Assembly (NCBI GenBank): GCA_026182355.1
Contig: JAPFBL010000069.1
Coordinates: 248,001-312,000, forward strand
Length of the DNA: 64,000 bases
Origin: Hermatobates lingyangjiaoensis
Taxonomy: Eukaryota > Arthropoda > Insecta > Hemiptera > Hermatobatidae
Reading direction: 5' to 3'
The notes beneath the pieces were generated by a model. It was not told the origin of the DNA, did not search any database, and saw nothing but the letters and a program-made list of their open reading frames with translations. This document shows positions 24,110 through 33,655 of this stretch, in pieces; position 1 is the first letter of the stretch, and each line of letters opens with the position of its first letter. The translations under genes were made by a program, and so were the position numbers.

Positions 24110-24500
24110 TATCCGATTCCTACTCATAAGGCACTTTTTTATCCGACTCCGATTCCTAGAGATCTGAATCCAACTGCTCGGCAACTTTTTCACCCTACTA
24201 TAAGGCCCTTACGATGTATATACGACTTTTTCACCCTACTATAAGGCCCTTATTAATACGACTGTTGGAGCTCTTCTTTAACTGATTCTGAATTCTAGAA
24301 AACTTTTTTAACTGTTACCTACTTATAAAGTACTTTTTTTTATCCGACTCCGACTCAAAGAGCTTTTTTCTTATAAAACTCTGACGGCTAATGCTCTTTT
24401 TATTCAACTTCCACGGTCATTTTTTTATCCGACTCCTAGGCATCTTTTTTTTGTCTGACTCCGACTCCAGAGTCCTGTTCATCTGACTCGGAGTTTTTAA
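24110..24500. repeat. Degenerate tandem repeat, ATCCGACTCCGA-type
   Basis: Repeated words such as TTTTTATCCGACTCC and an almost exact 24-bp duplication around 24187 and 24227 (TTTTTCACCCTACTATAAGG) make an irregular minisatellite. There is no coding potential. Confidence 0.6.
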
Positions 24501-24639
24501 ATATTTCAGCGGTCTGACTGGTATTCCGGACTCTAAACCCAACTCCCTAAGCTTAAAATTTCTTAATAGAACCTTATATGTGTTATGCTCTTTTCATATA
24601 TGTATGATATATGTATATATTATATATGACCCAGAGTCA

Positions 24640-24740
24640 GTTGGGTTTTTGACTCTGACGACGACCGCTTGTTACGGTTGAAAGATCTCAGTGTTTTTTT
24701 CCATTTGCTATTGTGGTTTGATGATTGCATATATGTATAT
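24640..24740 (+). mobile_element. Solo PLE terminus (AGATCT family)
   Basis: It starts GTTGGGTTTTTGACT and ends in the GTGGTTTGATGATTG block followed by a short TA tract. It carries the hammerhead at 24651-24692. No left inverted arm was found. Confidence 0.65.
24651..24692 (+). ncRNA. Hammerhead ribozyme motif in solo terminus
   Basis: GACT, CTGACGA, extra C, GACCG-loop-CGGTT, GAA, AGATCT, C, AGT. Same build as 4959-5001, with C instead of A before stem II and C rather than T at the cleavage position, both acceptable. Stem I is three to four pairs. Confidence 0.65.
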
Positions 24741-24777
24741 ATATTGATATAGCTTCTGAACCACTTATTCTTACGAT

Positions 24778-25005
24778 TCAAACTGGGTTTTTGACGATTT
24801 GATTCAAATAATTAACTACTGATTATAAGCCGAATTTCACAAAAAATTGTTTGACATTTATAAGGCTAAAAAAAAAATTATTTTTTTCACTAATTATGTT
24901 TTCAATAAAATGTTTTTATCCTTCAAAATGCCAAATAATTTTTTTGTTAAATTCGGCTTATAATCAGTCGTTAATTATTTGGACCAAATCGTCAAAAACA
25001 CAGTT

Positions 25006-25008
<3 letters not shown>
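24778..25008. repeat. Inverted repeat with about 60-bp arms
   Basis: The left arm (24778-24836) and right arm (24947-25008) are near reverse complements (CAAACT..TTTTGACGATTTG; GATTATAAGCCGAATTT). The spacer is about 110 bp of AT-rich sequence. (TA)n begins at the right edge and is shared with the PLE that follows. Confidence 0.7.
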
Positions 25009-25039
<31 letters not shown>

Positions 25040-25071
25040 ATGATTAAACCACAATAAGAATGGGAAAACAA

Positions 25072-25114
25072 GACTAAGATCTTTCAACCGTAACAAGCGG
25101 TCTTCGTCAGAGTC
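25072..25114 (-). ncRNA. Hammerhead ribozyme in sense 3' terminus of PLE copy 1
   Basis: Minus strand, same sense as the PLE protein: GACT, CTGACGA, extra A, GACCG-loop-CGGTT, GAA, AGATCT, T, AGTC. All core positions of the type I hammerhead are present and stem I is GACT/AGTC. PLE terminal repeats are known to carry such ribozymes; this placement links the motif directly to a coding element. Confidence 0.8.
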
Positions 25115-25283
25115 AAAAAGCCAACTGAACACTAGATGCAGAAAACATCTGGTGAGGAGTTGAGAAGAGTGGGAGGGAAGAGTGGTATTTTAAAAGGGTG
25201 AAAGCACAGAAAAGGACTAATGTCCAGAAAGGGATGTTTGGGGAAACAAAGGAGTACAGTAAGAAAAAGTAAAAAACTGTCCG

Positions 25284-27290
25284 CTAGCTGTCAACCCTCT
25301 TTGAAGAGGCTATTGCCCTCGTGACGAAAGTATCAAGTTTGAAGAGACCGTTACTAATGTTTATAATATTAGATCTATTAAATTTAATTAGAGACGATTC
25401 AATAATATTTCTTAACAACATTGATTTTTCATAGGTAATAAATTTAGCTCCTGTCCAATCAATATGATGATTTTCATTTTTTATATGCAAGAATAAGGCA
25501 CTACTTTTTTCCTGTCTACTTACGTTATATTGGTGTTGTTTTACACGTGTCTTTAATGATTTACCAGTTTGACCAATATAGATTTTATGGCAATTTTTGC
25601 ACGGAATTTTATAAATACCAGCGGACTCCAATTCGCTTGGAGAGTTTTTTATTAACATATTACCCACGTTATTACGATTAGAAAACACTATATTAAAATC
25701 AAGTTGTTTGGCTAATCTTGGAAGGGGGTCCAATCATTCGTGGTATGGCAAAACTATAGAATTTGATAATAAAAGGGGCTCTTTTGAAGTATTAGAGAAA
25801 GTTTTTTTAGCACCCTTCAAAGCTAAATCGATATAAGAAGAGGGGTATTTTAATGAAAGGGCAATTGACCTAATGTTATTAATCTCTTCATTAAGGAATT
25901 CAGGAGATGAAACTCTTAAAGCTCTCAAAAACATATTTCTAAAAACAGAAATTTTAACATTTTTTGGATGCGATGAATAAAAATGAACGTATGCAAGTAC
26001 ATTCGTAGGTTTTCTATATACACTAAAGCGTAACTCATTAGGTACCCTATGGATCAGGACATCTAAGAAGGGCAAATTACCACTTATTTCTTCTTCCATT
26101 GTGAATTTGATTGTCGGCACTAATGAATTCAATCTTGTTAGGAAATCAACTTTATTTAAAGAATTGGGACAAATGCAAAGAATATCGTCAACATATCTAT
26201 ACCATTTAACATTTTTGGGCAAAATTGAGCTTAACATTTTACTCTCAAAAAACTCCATATATAAATTACTTAGGAGGGGGGATAAACAGTTACCCATAGC
26301 AAGACCAAATTTTTGTATATAATAATTATTTTCAAATTGAAAATGACAATCTACCACACATAACTTAATTAACTCTATTATAGTAGTAGATGGAAGGGGA
26401 AGGGAATAATTAATTAATTCCTCCTGGAGTAAGCTCAACAGATCAGTTACAGGTACATTCGTAAAAAGAGACTTCACATCGAAACTGATTAATCTATAAT
26501 TTTTGTTCATGTTGACGCTTTTTAATTTTTTAATTAAATCTACATTGTTTTTTATATGGCTGCCTGAATTTTTTCCAATTAAGGGGCTTAAAATACTTAC
26601 TAACCATTTGGACAAGCCATATGATGCCGAACCAACCGAACTCACAATTAAACGTATTGGGTAATTATCTTTGTGTGTCTTGATCAACCCGTACATATAT
26701 GGCAAAGAAGGGGATTTTGATATAAATTTAGTAATAAGTTGGGGTTGATTTTTTAAGATAGTTTTAATTTTTTTATTAAATGAACTATTGACCCTTTCCA
26801 AAGGATTAGATATTAACTTTGTATACACATTTTCATCATTTAGCATATTCTCTATTTTATTGACGTAATCTTTTTTATTTAATATTACTATTACTTTAGA
26901 TTTATCGGCTTTAGTGATTTTTATGGTATTATCTTTTTTAAGCTTAGAATAAGCCTCGATAAAACGTCTAGGAACGCTAACAACATCAGTTTTTTCTGAA
27001 AGACCGAATACCATTCCTTTTAAAATATTTAAATTATCGATATCTACATTATTTAATTTTTCAGCTTTACAAAAACCCTTAGCCACCTGAACATAATTTA
27101 AATTGTTACTTTTAGGAACAAAATTTAAACCATACCCTAATGCTGCTACTGCATTATTATCTAATATTCTGTCGGATAAATTAAGAACTAATTTTTTATT
27201 TTTATTTTTATTCCACGGGCTATTGTCAATTAAGTTCTGAAGTTTTTTATTATGTACTTTAGAAAAATTTTTACATACCTTTTCAACTCC
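25284..27290 (-). pseudogene. PLE reverse transcriptase / GIY-YIG endonuclease, copy 1 (interrupted)
   Basis: The minus-strand frame is open from 27290. The N-terminal part includes EKVCKNFSKVHNKKL and LSDRILDNNAV, followed by an RT domain with SFDVKSLFTNVP (motif A), GLAMGNCLSPLL (motif B) and YRYVDDIL (motif C). An in-frame TGA at 25734-25736 then interrupts the linker after VLPYHE. In the same frame beyond it lies a GIY-YIG nuclease domain: IYKIPCKNCHKIYIGQTGKS, TRVKQH and IESSLIKFN, with the linker CxxC. No frameshift was found. PLE proteins copy RNA at nicks made by the GIY-YIG domain. One base change could have created the stop, so the copy may be young. Confidence 0.85.
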
Positions 27291-27331
27291 TCACCAGATG
27301 TTTTCTGCATCTAGTGTTCAGTTGGGTTTTT

Positions 27332-27374
27332 GACTCTGACGAAGACCGCTTGTTACGGTTGAAAGATCTTAGTC
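27332..27374 (+). ncRNA. Hammerhead ribozyme in inverted 5'-side terminus of PLE copy 1
   Basis: Plus strand, antisense to the PLE protein. Identical in build to 25072-25114, including GACT/AGTC stem I and AGATCT. It would only act in transcripts entering from the left flank. Confidence 0.75.
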
Positions 27375-27447
27375 TTGTTTTCCCATTCTTATTGTGGTTT
27401 AATCATTGATTGTTGTTTCACGTGTTTATGTGAAATCTTTTTTATAT

Positions 27448-27607
27448 ATATAATATATATATGATCAAACCACAATAAGAAATGGGAAGAGTTGGGTTTT
27501 TGACTCTGACGAAGACCGCTTGTTACGGTTGAAAGATCTTAGTCTTGTTTTCCCATTTCTTATTGTGGTTTGATCATTGATTGTTGTTTCACGTGATTAT
27601 GTGAAAT

Positions 27608-27643
<36 letters not shown>
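27448..27643. mobile_element. Short inverted PLE terminus pair with (TA)n
   Basis: The left arm is only about 30 bp (27462-27490, the outer end block in inverse orientation), joined to a full plus-strand terminus (27491-27605). TA tracts lie at both edges (27448-27460 and 27610-27643). It is 97-100% similar by eye to the termini of copy 1, so probably of the same age. Confidence 0.75.
27502..27544 (+). ncRNA. Hammerhead ribozyme in short PLE insertion
   Basis: Same 43-nt motif as 27332-27374, with every core and stem position kept: GACT, CTGACGA, A, GACCG/CGGTT, GAA, AGATCT, T, AGTC. Confidence 0.75.
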
Positions 27644-27651
<8 letters not shown>

Positions 27652-27791
27652 AACCAATTAAAAAAATATCACACAGATAGACACAGGAATAACTCACTTC
27701 TATATTTCTACCATCGTCGTCATCAGGAGAAGAAGAGTCCCGCAGGAAGGTAGAGCGGCGTCCTGTTCATATATATATATATCTATATATA

Positions 27792-27843
<52 letters not shown>
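27644..27843 (-). mobile_element. PLE terminus of the kinase-fusion subfamily, with long (TA)n
   Basis: A minus-strand terminus (about 27644-27770) with a hammerhead-like motif at 27693-27729 is followed by a long TA tract broken by a few other bases (27768-27843). The motif reads CTC, CTGATGA, extra C, GACGATGGTA, GAA, ATAT, A, GAAGTGAG. Stem II pairing is imperfect. Confidence 0.55.
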
Positions 27844-27848
<5 letters not shown>

Positions 27849-27890
27849 ACACATGAAAGAGAAAAAACAAATAAAGACACACACAAAAGA

Positions 27891-27926
27891 CTCACAACGA
27901 TATTTCGACAGTCGTCGTCATCGGGT
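27891..27926 (-). ncRNA. Damaged hammerhead-like motif at end of kinase retrocopy
   Basis: Minus strand: CCGATGA where CTGATGA is expected, extra C, GAC-loop-GTC stem II, GAA, ATAT, C, then GTTGTGAG. The U-to-C change at the second core position should reduce or abolish cleavage. The same bases encode the last residues of the kinase reading frame (TTTVEIS). Confidence 0.5.
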
Positions 27927-28683
27927 AGAAGTAGTCCCTATGAGTAGCTGAAGCTAACTGTTTTTTAAGAATGGCAAGCCAGTTGCTCTCTTGGAAGAAC
28001 CTGTGGTCTTTTATGTCGTTGACTCCTCTCTTGAGGTTTCCATACCGCATTGTCAGATCTGTTTGGATAAGCTTCTTAATGATGTCCTTAAGAGAGTCAG
28101 ACAGGTTTTTAGGCATACTATATTTACCACTGACTATCTTTTCATAGATCTTGATAGGTTCGTTGGAATAAAAAGGAGGATAACCGGCAGCCATTTCATA
28201 TAAAAGAATGCCAAAGCTCCACCAGTCTGCAGAGAAGCCGTAGCCGCGATTTAAAATAATTTCAGGTGCCAAATATTCTGGTGTAGCGCAAAGTGTATAT
28301 GTTCGACCTCTTAAAACTTTACAAAATCCAAAATCAGTTATTTTTATATAGCCGTCTCGATCAATTAGAATGTTTTCTGGTTTTAAATCCCTATAGATAA
28401 GATCTAAAAAGTGTAAATATTCAAAACTTAGCAATTCCTGCGACCCATAAAACCGAACAAGCGCTTCTGAGAATTTACCAAATCTTCTCAAGTATGTAAA
28501 CATTTCTCCCCCTTGTATAAAAGGCAGTACAAAGTACAAGTAGGAGTTATCTTTGAAGAAGTAATCCATATGTACCGTAAAAGGAAACGAAACTGACTGC
28601 AAAATTCGTTTTTCATTTAAAGTGTGATCAATTTGCTTCGTCTGAACTATCTTTTCTTTTTCCAAAATCTTGATTGCAACAAA
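27892..28683 (-). CDS. Intronless, truncated cAMP-dependent protein kinase catalytic subunit (retrocopy)
   Basis: The frame is open from the TA tract edge; VAIKI supplies the ATP-binding lysine (codon 28671-28669). The 257-residue part from 28665 contains [18 protein letters not shown] (catalytic loop, 91-98), DFG (111-113), [12 protein letters not shown] (activation segment, with the phosphorylatable Thr region) and FGNLKNGVNDIK-like PKA signatures. It lacks the N-terminal helix, the glycine-rich loop and the C-terminal tail. Divergence begins after WLAILKKQL. The last ten residues come from PLE terminus sequence. Kinase activity is unlikely without the glycine loop. The frame is uninterrupted, so it is young or constrained. 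Confidence 0.8.
   Translation of the reverse strand, partial: FVAIKILEKEKIVQTKQIDHTLNEKRILQSVSFPFTVHMDYFFKDNSYLYFVLPFIQGGEMFTYLRRFGKFSEALVRFYGSQELLSFEYLHFLDLIYRDLKPENILIDRDGYIKITDFGFCKVLRGRTYTLCATPEYLAPEIILNRGYGFSADWWSFGILLYEMAAGYPPFYSNEPIKIYEKIVSGKYSMPKNLSDSLKDIIKKLIQTDLTMRYGNLKRGVNDIKDHRFFQESNWLAILKKQLASATHRDYFYPMTTTVEISL

Positions 28684-28747
<64 letters not shown>
28684..28747. repeat. (TA)n microsatellite between kinase retrocopy and PLE copy 2
   Basis: About 62 bp of uninterrupted TA. It marks the 5'-truncation points of two divergently oriented insertions. Confidence 0.95.
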
Positions 28748-28750
<3 letters not shown>

Positions 28751-30274
28751 CGCCAGTTTCACTACTAGATCTCCCTCCTTGCCTTATATGTATGGGTTAA
28801 TAAAAACACATAAAGATGGTAACCCGGTTAGACCTATTGTTAGCTCGGTTGGATCTGTGGGTTACAAATTATCTAAATGGTTGGTACGCATTTTGTCGCC
28901 TTTGGTTGGTACTATTTCCAGAGCCATATAAAGAATAGTTCGGACCTTGTCTCAAAATTGAACTCACTCTCTTTTCACAACTGTACTTTGATGAGCTTCG
29001 ATGTGAAATCTCTCTTTACAAATGTTCCTGTTGAAGATGCGCTGAATTACTTAAAAACAGAATTAGATACAAGAAACTTTAGCATGCCTATTTCGGTGCC
29101 TGTCCTTATTGAATTAATTCGTCTTTGTGTTTGTGATTGTTGTTTCTCATTTAGGGATAAATTTTATAGGCAAAAGTTCGGTTTAGCCATGGGAAATTGT
29201 CTTTCCCCAGTTTTAAGCAATATTTTTATGGAATGTTTTGAAATGAAATTTCTTCCTAGGATTTTGCCAAGCAATGCTAGATGGTTTCGATACGTGGATG
29301 ATGTTTTGTGTGTTTGGCCGGACAATGAATGTGTTGCAGATTTTTTGAATACTCTTAATAAGTGCGTTCCATCAATTGAATTCACTTTAGAACTTGAAAG
29401 CAATAATAAGTTACCTTTTCTTGATTTAAATTTACATCGTTTTGGGCATAATCTAAGATATAGTATTTATAGAAAACCTACCCATGTTCCTTCTTATGTG
29501 CATTTTTTCTCCGCTCATCCATCAAATGTCAAAAAAGGTGTTTTCAGAAATATGTTTTTAAGAGCGTTAAAATTGTGTAGTGAAGAATTCCTGAATGATG
29601 AAATTGAAAACATCTATCAAATTGCCTCATCATTAAGATACCCAAGATCCCTAATAAACAAAGTTTTGAAAGAAACTAAAGAATCCTTAAGAACAAGAAA
29701 TGAGAAAGAACCCTTTACAAATAGAAACCTTCTGGTTGTTCCCTTTAATCAAACTCTAAGAGACATCCCGGTATTTTTGAAAAAAATGGATATTTCAGTT
29801 GTTTTCAGTAGTGGTGGGAAATTATTAAACAGACTTGTAAATAATTGTGAAAGAAAAGAAAAGGAAGGTTGTGTTTATAGGATTCCTTGTAGAGATTGTG
29901 ATTTTTCATATGTTGGACAAACGGGAAAAAGTTTGCTTACTAGAGTGAAGCAACATAAATACACTATTAGGCGGCAAGAAGAATCAAGTGCCTTGTTCCA
30001 ACATATTAATTCAAAAAATCATTCAATAAAATGGGAAGATTCCAAAGAATTGATATTTCTCTCATCTGATGTGGAAAGGAACTTAGTAGAAAGTGCCCTA
30101 ATTAAGTATAATTTTGATAAACTAATAAATATAAGTCATGGGCTTTTCAGATTGGATGAAATTTTAATTGAAGGTATAGTTAGGCAAATTGGTCCTGTGG
30201 GTGACCTTCAAAATGTACTTGCAACGTTGAACATGAACTCTGACCAGATTGTGGATTCTAATAATAGAACATAA
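28748..30274 (+). pseudogene. PLE reverse transcriptase / GIY-YIG endonuclease, copy 2 (5'-truncated, frameshifted)
   Basis: The first frame gives RSPSLPYMYGLIKTHKDGNP and continues to ILSPLVGT; then a one-base-register change near 28918-28930 moves the reading to SHIKNSSDLVSKLNS. From there 465 codons stay open to 30274: SFDVKSLFTNVP (motif A), GLAMGNCLSPVL (motif B), FRYVDDVL (motif C), then a GIY-YIG domain (VYRIPCRDCDFSYVGQTGKS, TRVKQH, VESALIKYN). It is clearly diverged from copy 1 at protein level, so a different subfamily. The N-terminal third is absent. Confidence 0.85.
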
Positions 30275-30614
30275 TTTTTATTTGACTTATTACTTTCTCA
30301 TGTATTCTTGTTTTGTTAATAATTTAATATTGTTTATTTTTTGATATTGCATTAATTTAATTTGTATCTATTTGTTTATATTTATTATATATTGTTTATA
30401 GTTAGGAATTATATATAACACTTGTTTCTTATTCTATTTATATTTTTATATTTTTATTTTAATTAATTTTCTTATTGTTCATTTTGTATTGTTTAATTGT
30501 ATTGGGTATTTTTTGTTTTTCTCTTATTATGCCTTTTCGACTCTTGTTTTCCCAGCTGTTTAGTTACCTTCCTTGTACATACCTTTTATGTTACTTTCTA
30601 GTTCTTACCTTGTT

Positions 30615-30650
30615 TGCTCTCTGATGACATAAATTGAAAGGCCTCAGAGC
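30615..30650 (+). ncRNA. Hammerhead-like motif at 3' end of PLE copy 2
   Basis: TGCTCT (stem I), CTGATGA (30621-30627), an eight-base segment CATAAATT in place of stem II, GAA, AGGCCT palindrome, C, AGAGCA (stem I). Stem I is six perfect pairs and all core residues are canonical, but the stem II segment is too short for a normal helix. It may be damaged or a minimal variant. Confidence 0.6.
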
Positions 30651-30729
30651 ATTTTTTCCATCTGTTTTCTTTTTTTTTTCCTTGTGGTTTGTTTTCATTG
30701 ATTGCATCACGTGTTTATTGTGATTTATC

Positions 30730-30780
<51 letters not shown>

Positions 30781-30890
30781 TATATATATGTATATATATA
30801 ATATATGTATATATCATGATTTGTGTTCTGGACCCAATATTTATGTGATGTAATTTTTTTGAGGTTTGAGATCCAATGATTTTAAACTAG

Positions 30891-30936
30891 TCCTTTTGCC
30901 GACGTTTCGACATATATTTATGTCATCTTCAGGACT
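30891..30936 (-). ncRNA. Hammerhead-like motif, left arm
   Basis: Minus strand: AGTC, CTGAAGA, extra T, GACATA-AATA-TATGTC (six-pair stem II), GAA, ACGT palindrome, C, GGCAAAAGGACT. This is the best stem II of any motif here; stem I is about three pairs including one wobble. Confidence 0.65.
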
Positions 30937-31022
30937 TGGAAATCTGTTTATGTTACTGCATACCTATTTACAAAATAGTAGCCATCATGTTAATAGGTAT
31001 GCAGCAACATAAATAGATTTCC

Positions 31023-31069
31023 AGCCCTGAAGATGATATAAATATATGTCGAAACTTCGGCAAAAGGAC
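31023..31069 (+). ncRNA. Hammerhead-like motif, right arm (diverged)
   Basis: CTGAAGA, T, GATATA-loop-TATGTC, GAAACTTCGGCAAAAGG. Compared with the left arm, stem II has one mismatch and the ACGT palindrome is changed to ACTT. Confidence 0.5.
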
Positions 31070-31113
31070 TAGTGTAAAATCATTGGACCTCAACCCTCAA
31101 AAAAATTACATCA

Positions 31114-31170
<57 letters not shown>

Positions 31171-32369
31171 ATATTCGGTATTAATTACCATACATTCTTG
31201 TCCTAAGCAAGGTTACACACCATGCATGCTGTAGAGCTAAGAGAAAAATATTCAAAAATAGAAAAATATGTTTTCTTTGCGCATATGTTTGTTTTAACAC
31301 AGTAAAAAAGAAAAGGACAATCTATTGAAATAATTTATTTAACGAAAATATCCGCATCTGATAAAATTTGTATTAAAATTAAAAATTTTAATATGCGTAA
31401 TAAAATCATTTGTATTGAATATATGTATAATATTAAATATAATATTTAAGAGTCTGAGATATAAGGCTCCAACTTTGAGTCATTCAGATTATACTCTTAC
31501 ATTTTCGATTCTGACACAGATAGCTCTTAACTAAAAATATGCAGCTCCGATTACAACGCCGGTATAAACTACAAGTTGTTTTACACTCTGTCAGAATCGG
31601 CACTTATATGTGTACCTCTAATTAGCGTTAAAGAGGTACTATTGACATTATTGCTTAATGCATTATTAAGTCTCCACACAACTCTTGTTTCATGTTGATC
31701 GACAGACTTTTTCTTTTGACATAATCTTTACTTTCTTGTCACAAGATGAAAAAGTAATGTTTAAGACCCAGCACAAAGGATTTCCTTCATGTTTCCCCTG
31801 AGGGTATTTAAGAGTGTATAACAAAACGTACTCGGCTTGAAAGAAACCCCTAGTTAATTGGTAGGTATAAAGCCTCTTTTAATATTCTCTCTGTGGAAAA
31901 TAGAGCCAGAAAAGGGTTCAATTTATTCTTTACCGAGACAGCTTGATACAGGTCGAACTATTCAAAATCAGTTTCTACGAGTACATGAATATTTTCACTT
32001 ATCTTTACTAACTATAAAGTAAATATTTTCTTTGTAATATGTAAAAATTATATGTTTTATGTAAAAATACATTTTTTTATTTAACATTACTACAATTATC
32101 TGTCTATTATGTAAAACTTAAAAAGGGTAAAAGTTACGGGCATAACTGTTTGAACACATTCTACAGTTCTTATTATTTCTTCATGTGAAATAAAACGTAT
32201 GTATACAAAACGTATTTTTGTATTAGAATGTTTTCTCTTCAGCAATTAAAGTTGCTGAAGCAACTTTTCGTTAAGCAAATATTTCTCGATTAAACGACTA
32301 ATATTTTTTAAACAAAAATAATTTTATTCTAGCCTTAGAGTCGTAATTGTTAGGTTCAAAAATATGTGT

Positions 32370-33430
32370 TTATAGACTACCCGTGCCCCTTTGTGTCACT
32401 CAGAAATCATAACAATAGTTACTGAAATTAATTTACTGAACGTGATTGAGAGGGATATTTTTAATTGTTGTTTCTTGTTATCAAGGTACGGAAACAGATT
32501 CTTATATGGCCCAAGTTTTTATATAGTATTCTTAACATGATTCAAGATATATGGTACATACAGTAATTATATTTGGCAAAAATTAATCATTTAAAAGTAA
32601 AAAAAAAAAATTATGACATAATTAAATAAAACATCAATTCAAGTTATATACACAATCAAATATATTTAAAACAAACAAAGTTTGAAAATGGAAATATTCA
32701 GTTTATTTACCTAACATAAAATAACATTAATGTAAGGAATGTGTCTTTATAATATTACATATTACGGATGAACATCCGTATTTTATCTGAGAGTTGTGTT
32801 CCAATTTGCTTCTAAAATTATTCATTTTTAACATGTAATGTAGTAGTTTATTATATATTTGTTACATTTATTTATAATAAATTTGCACTACCATCATCCG
32901 CGAGCACGGAAGCGACTGGCTAATCTGGATCCATGTCTTTACTTTATTACCATTGTTTAAATTATTTAAATGCAAAAATTTTTTTTGTTAAATTTATTTT
33001 TAATATATTTGTGCTACTGTCATCGACAAGTATGCAAGCTAGTCGGCTACCCTGGCTCCATACCTTTAGTTTTTTTACCAGTGTTTATATTAAGCAAATT
33101 AAAATTAAAAAAAAAATTTTTTTACATTTATACATCTAAAAAAAATCTTGGCTTTTAGTGTATTACCAGTGTTTATATAACGCAAATATTAAATTAAAAA
33201 CAATTTTTTTGTTAAATTTATGTATAATACATTTGTACTATTGTCATCGGCGAGCACGCAAGACGCTTGCTACTGGCTCTATTTTTGGGAATATAGTGAT
33301 CATTTTCTTCTATTTAACATTATTCAGGTAACAAATAATATATATTTAATTTCAGGTCTCTACCTCCATGGAAAATGGGTGAACAGACAAACAAACAAAC
33401 TCACGAACTTTATATATATAGATTTGTGAT
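32370..33430 (+). mobile_element. Unclassified repeat element, copy 1
   Basis: It begins near GACTACCCGTGCCCCTTT and ends GAACTTTATATATATAGATT. Position 32370-32760 is matched in inverse orientation at 35575-35960, and the end matches inversely at 34679-34745. Inside are three tandem relatives (about 32885-33000, 33008-33130, 33234-33300), each with an ATCATC/ATCGNCGAGCACG-type block. The CCCG head and TATATATAGAT tail resemble short elements common in arthropod genomes. No coding region was found. Confidence 0.5.
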
Positions 33431-33494
33431 GGAAGAAAAATGATGGACTGCAGAAAATGTCTAACTCTAGTTGGGAGGCGCTGTTTGTTTCCTA

Positions 33495-33655
33495 TTTATT
33501 TTTCTTTTATGACAATTCTATGATATTGCTAACTGTTTAAGCCTGACCCCTACGAATAACCCCATTTAAGTATTGTAAAACATAGTGCATTATTCCTTTA
33601 TATATTCTTTTAAGTAGTGGGTATAGACTGAAATCTAATAGCACTGTGTACATAA
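33495..33655. repeat. Dispersed repeat, copy 1 (pair with 41055-41215)
   Basis: Direct-orientation similarity to 41055-41215, including ACCCCATTTAAGTATTGTAAA and CATAGTGCATTATTCCTTTA. Family unknown. Confidence 0.75.

Larger units (their letters stand above)
25038..27415 (-). mobile_element. Penelope-like element, copy 1, with inverted 3' termini
   Basis: The left terminus (25038-25158) and right terminus (about 27283-27411) are inverted copies about 125 bp long with almost no differences. Between them, on the minus strand, is a PLE reading frame with reverse transcriptase and GIY-YIG domains. (TA)n flanks the left; TA-rich sequence flanks the right. The reading frame begins only at the terminal junction, so the N-terminal part of the PLE protein is missing. 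The right terminus looks like a second, inverted 3' end joined to a 5'-truncated body through short shared sequence (TTCAACTCCTC-type). Confidence 0.85.
27844..28683 (-). mobile_element. Retrocopy unit: PKA catalytic fragment joined to a PLE 3' terminus
   Basis: On the minus strand the unit runs from a (TA)n tract (28686-28746), through a kinase-coding segment, into a hammerhead-type PLE terminus (27891-27931), the subfamily tail (27844-27890) and another (TA)n tract. The tail shares GTGAGTCTTT and ATGTGT blocks with the terminus at 5500-5600. The layout is that of a 5'-truncated insertion whose 3' end is a PLE end. Confidence 0.7.
28748..30734 (+). mobile_element. Penelope-like element, copy 2, 5'-truncated
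   Basis: Starts at a TA tract inside the reverse transcriptase, continues through GIY-YIG, a 340-bp AT-rich 3' region, a hammerhead motif (30615-30650), and a 3' end block (GTGGTTTG..ATTGCATCACGTGTTTATTGTG) related to that of copy 1, ending in (TA)n from 30735. No inverted partner terminus is present on its left; instead the kinase retrocopy lies there in the opposite direction. Confidence 0.85.
30735..31170. mobile_element. Inverted PLE terminus pair between (TA)n tracts
   Basis: (TA)n at 30735-30812 and 31121-31168 flank inverted arms (about 30828-30977 and 30985-31118) that include hammerhead-like motifs on opposite strands. The centre (about 30960-31000) carries an extra inner inverted segment around ATAGGTATGCA. 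The ACGTCGGCAAAAGG block resembles widespread animal PLE termini. Confidence 0.75.

Noticed and set aside
26101..26322. Plus-strand frame over PLE copy 1, and minus-strand frame 29164-29403 over copy 2
   Set aside because: They mirror each other antisense to the RT domain and are shadows of it.
27892..28683. A functional single-exon kinase gene
   Set aside because: The glycine-rich loop, N-terminal segment and C-tail are missing and the flanks are mobile-element sequence, so a retrocopy is a better reading.
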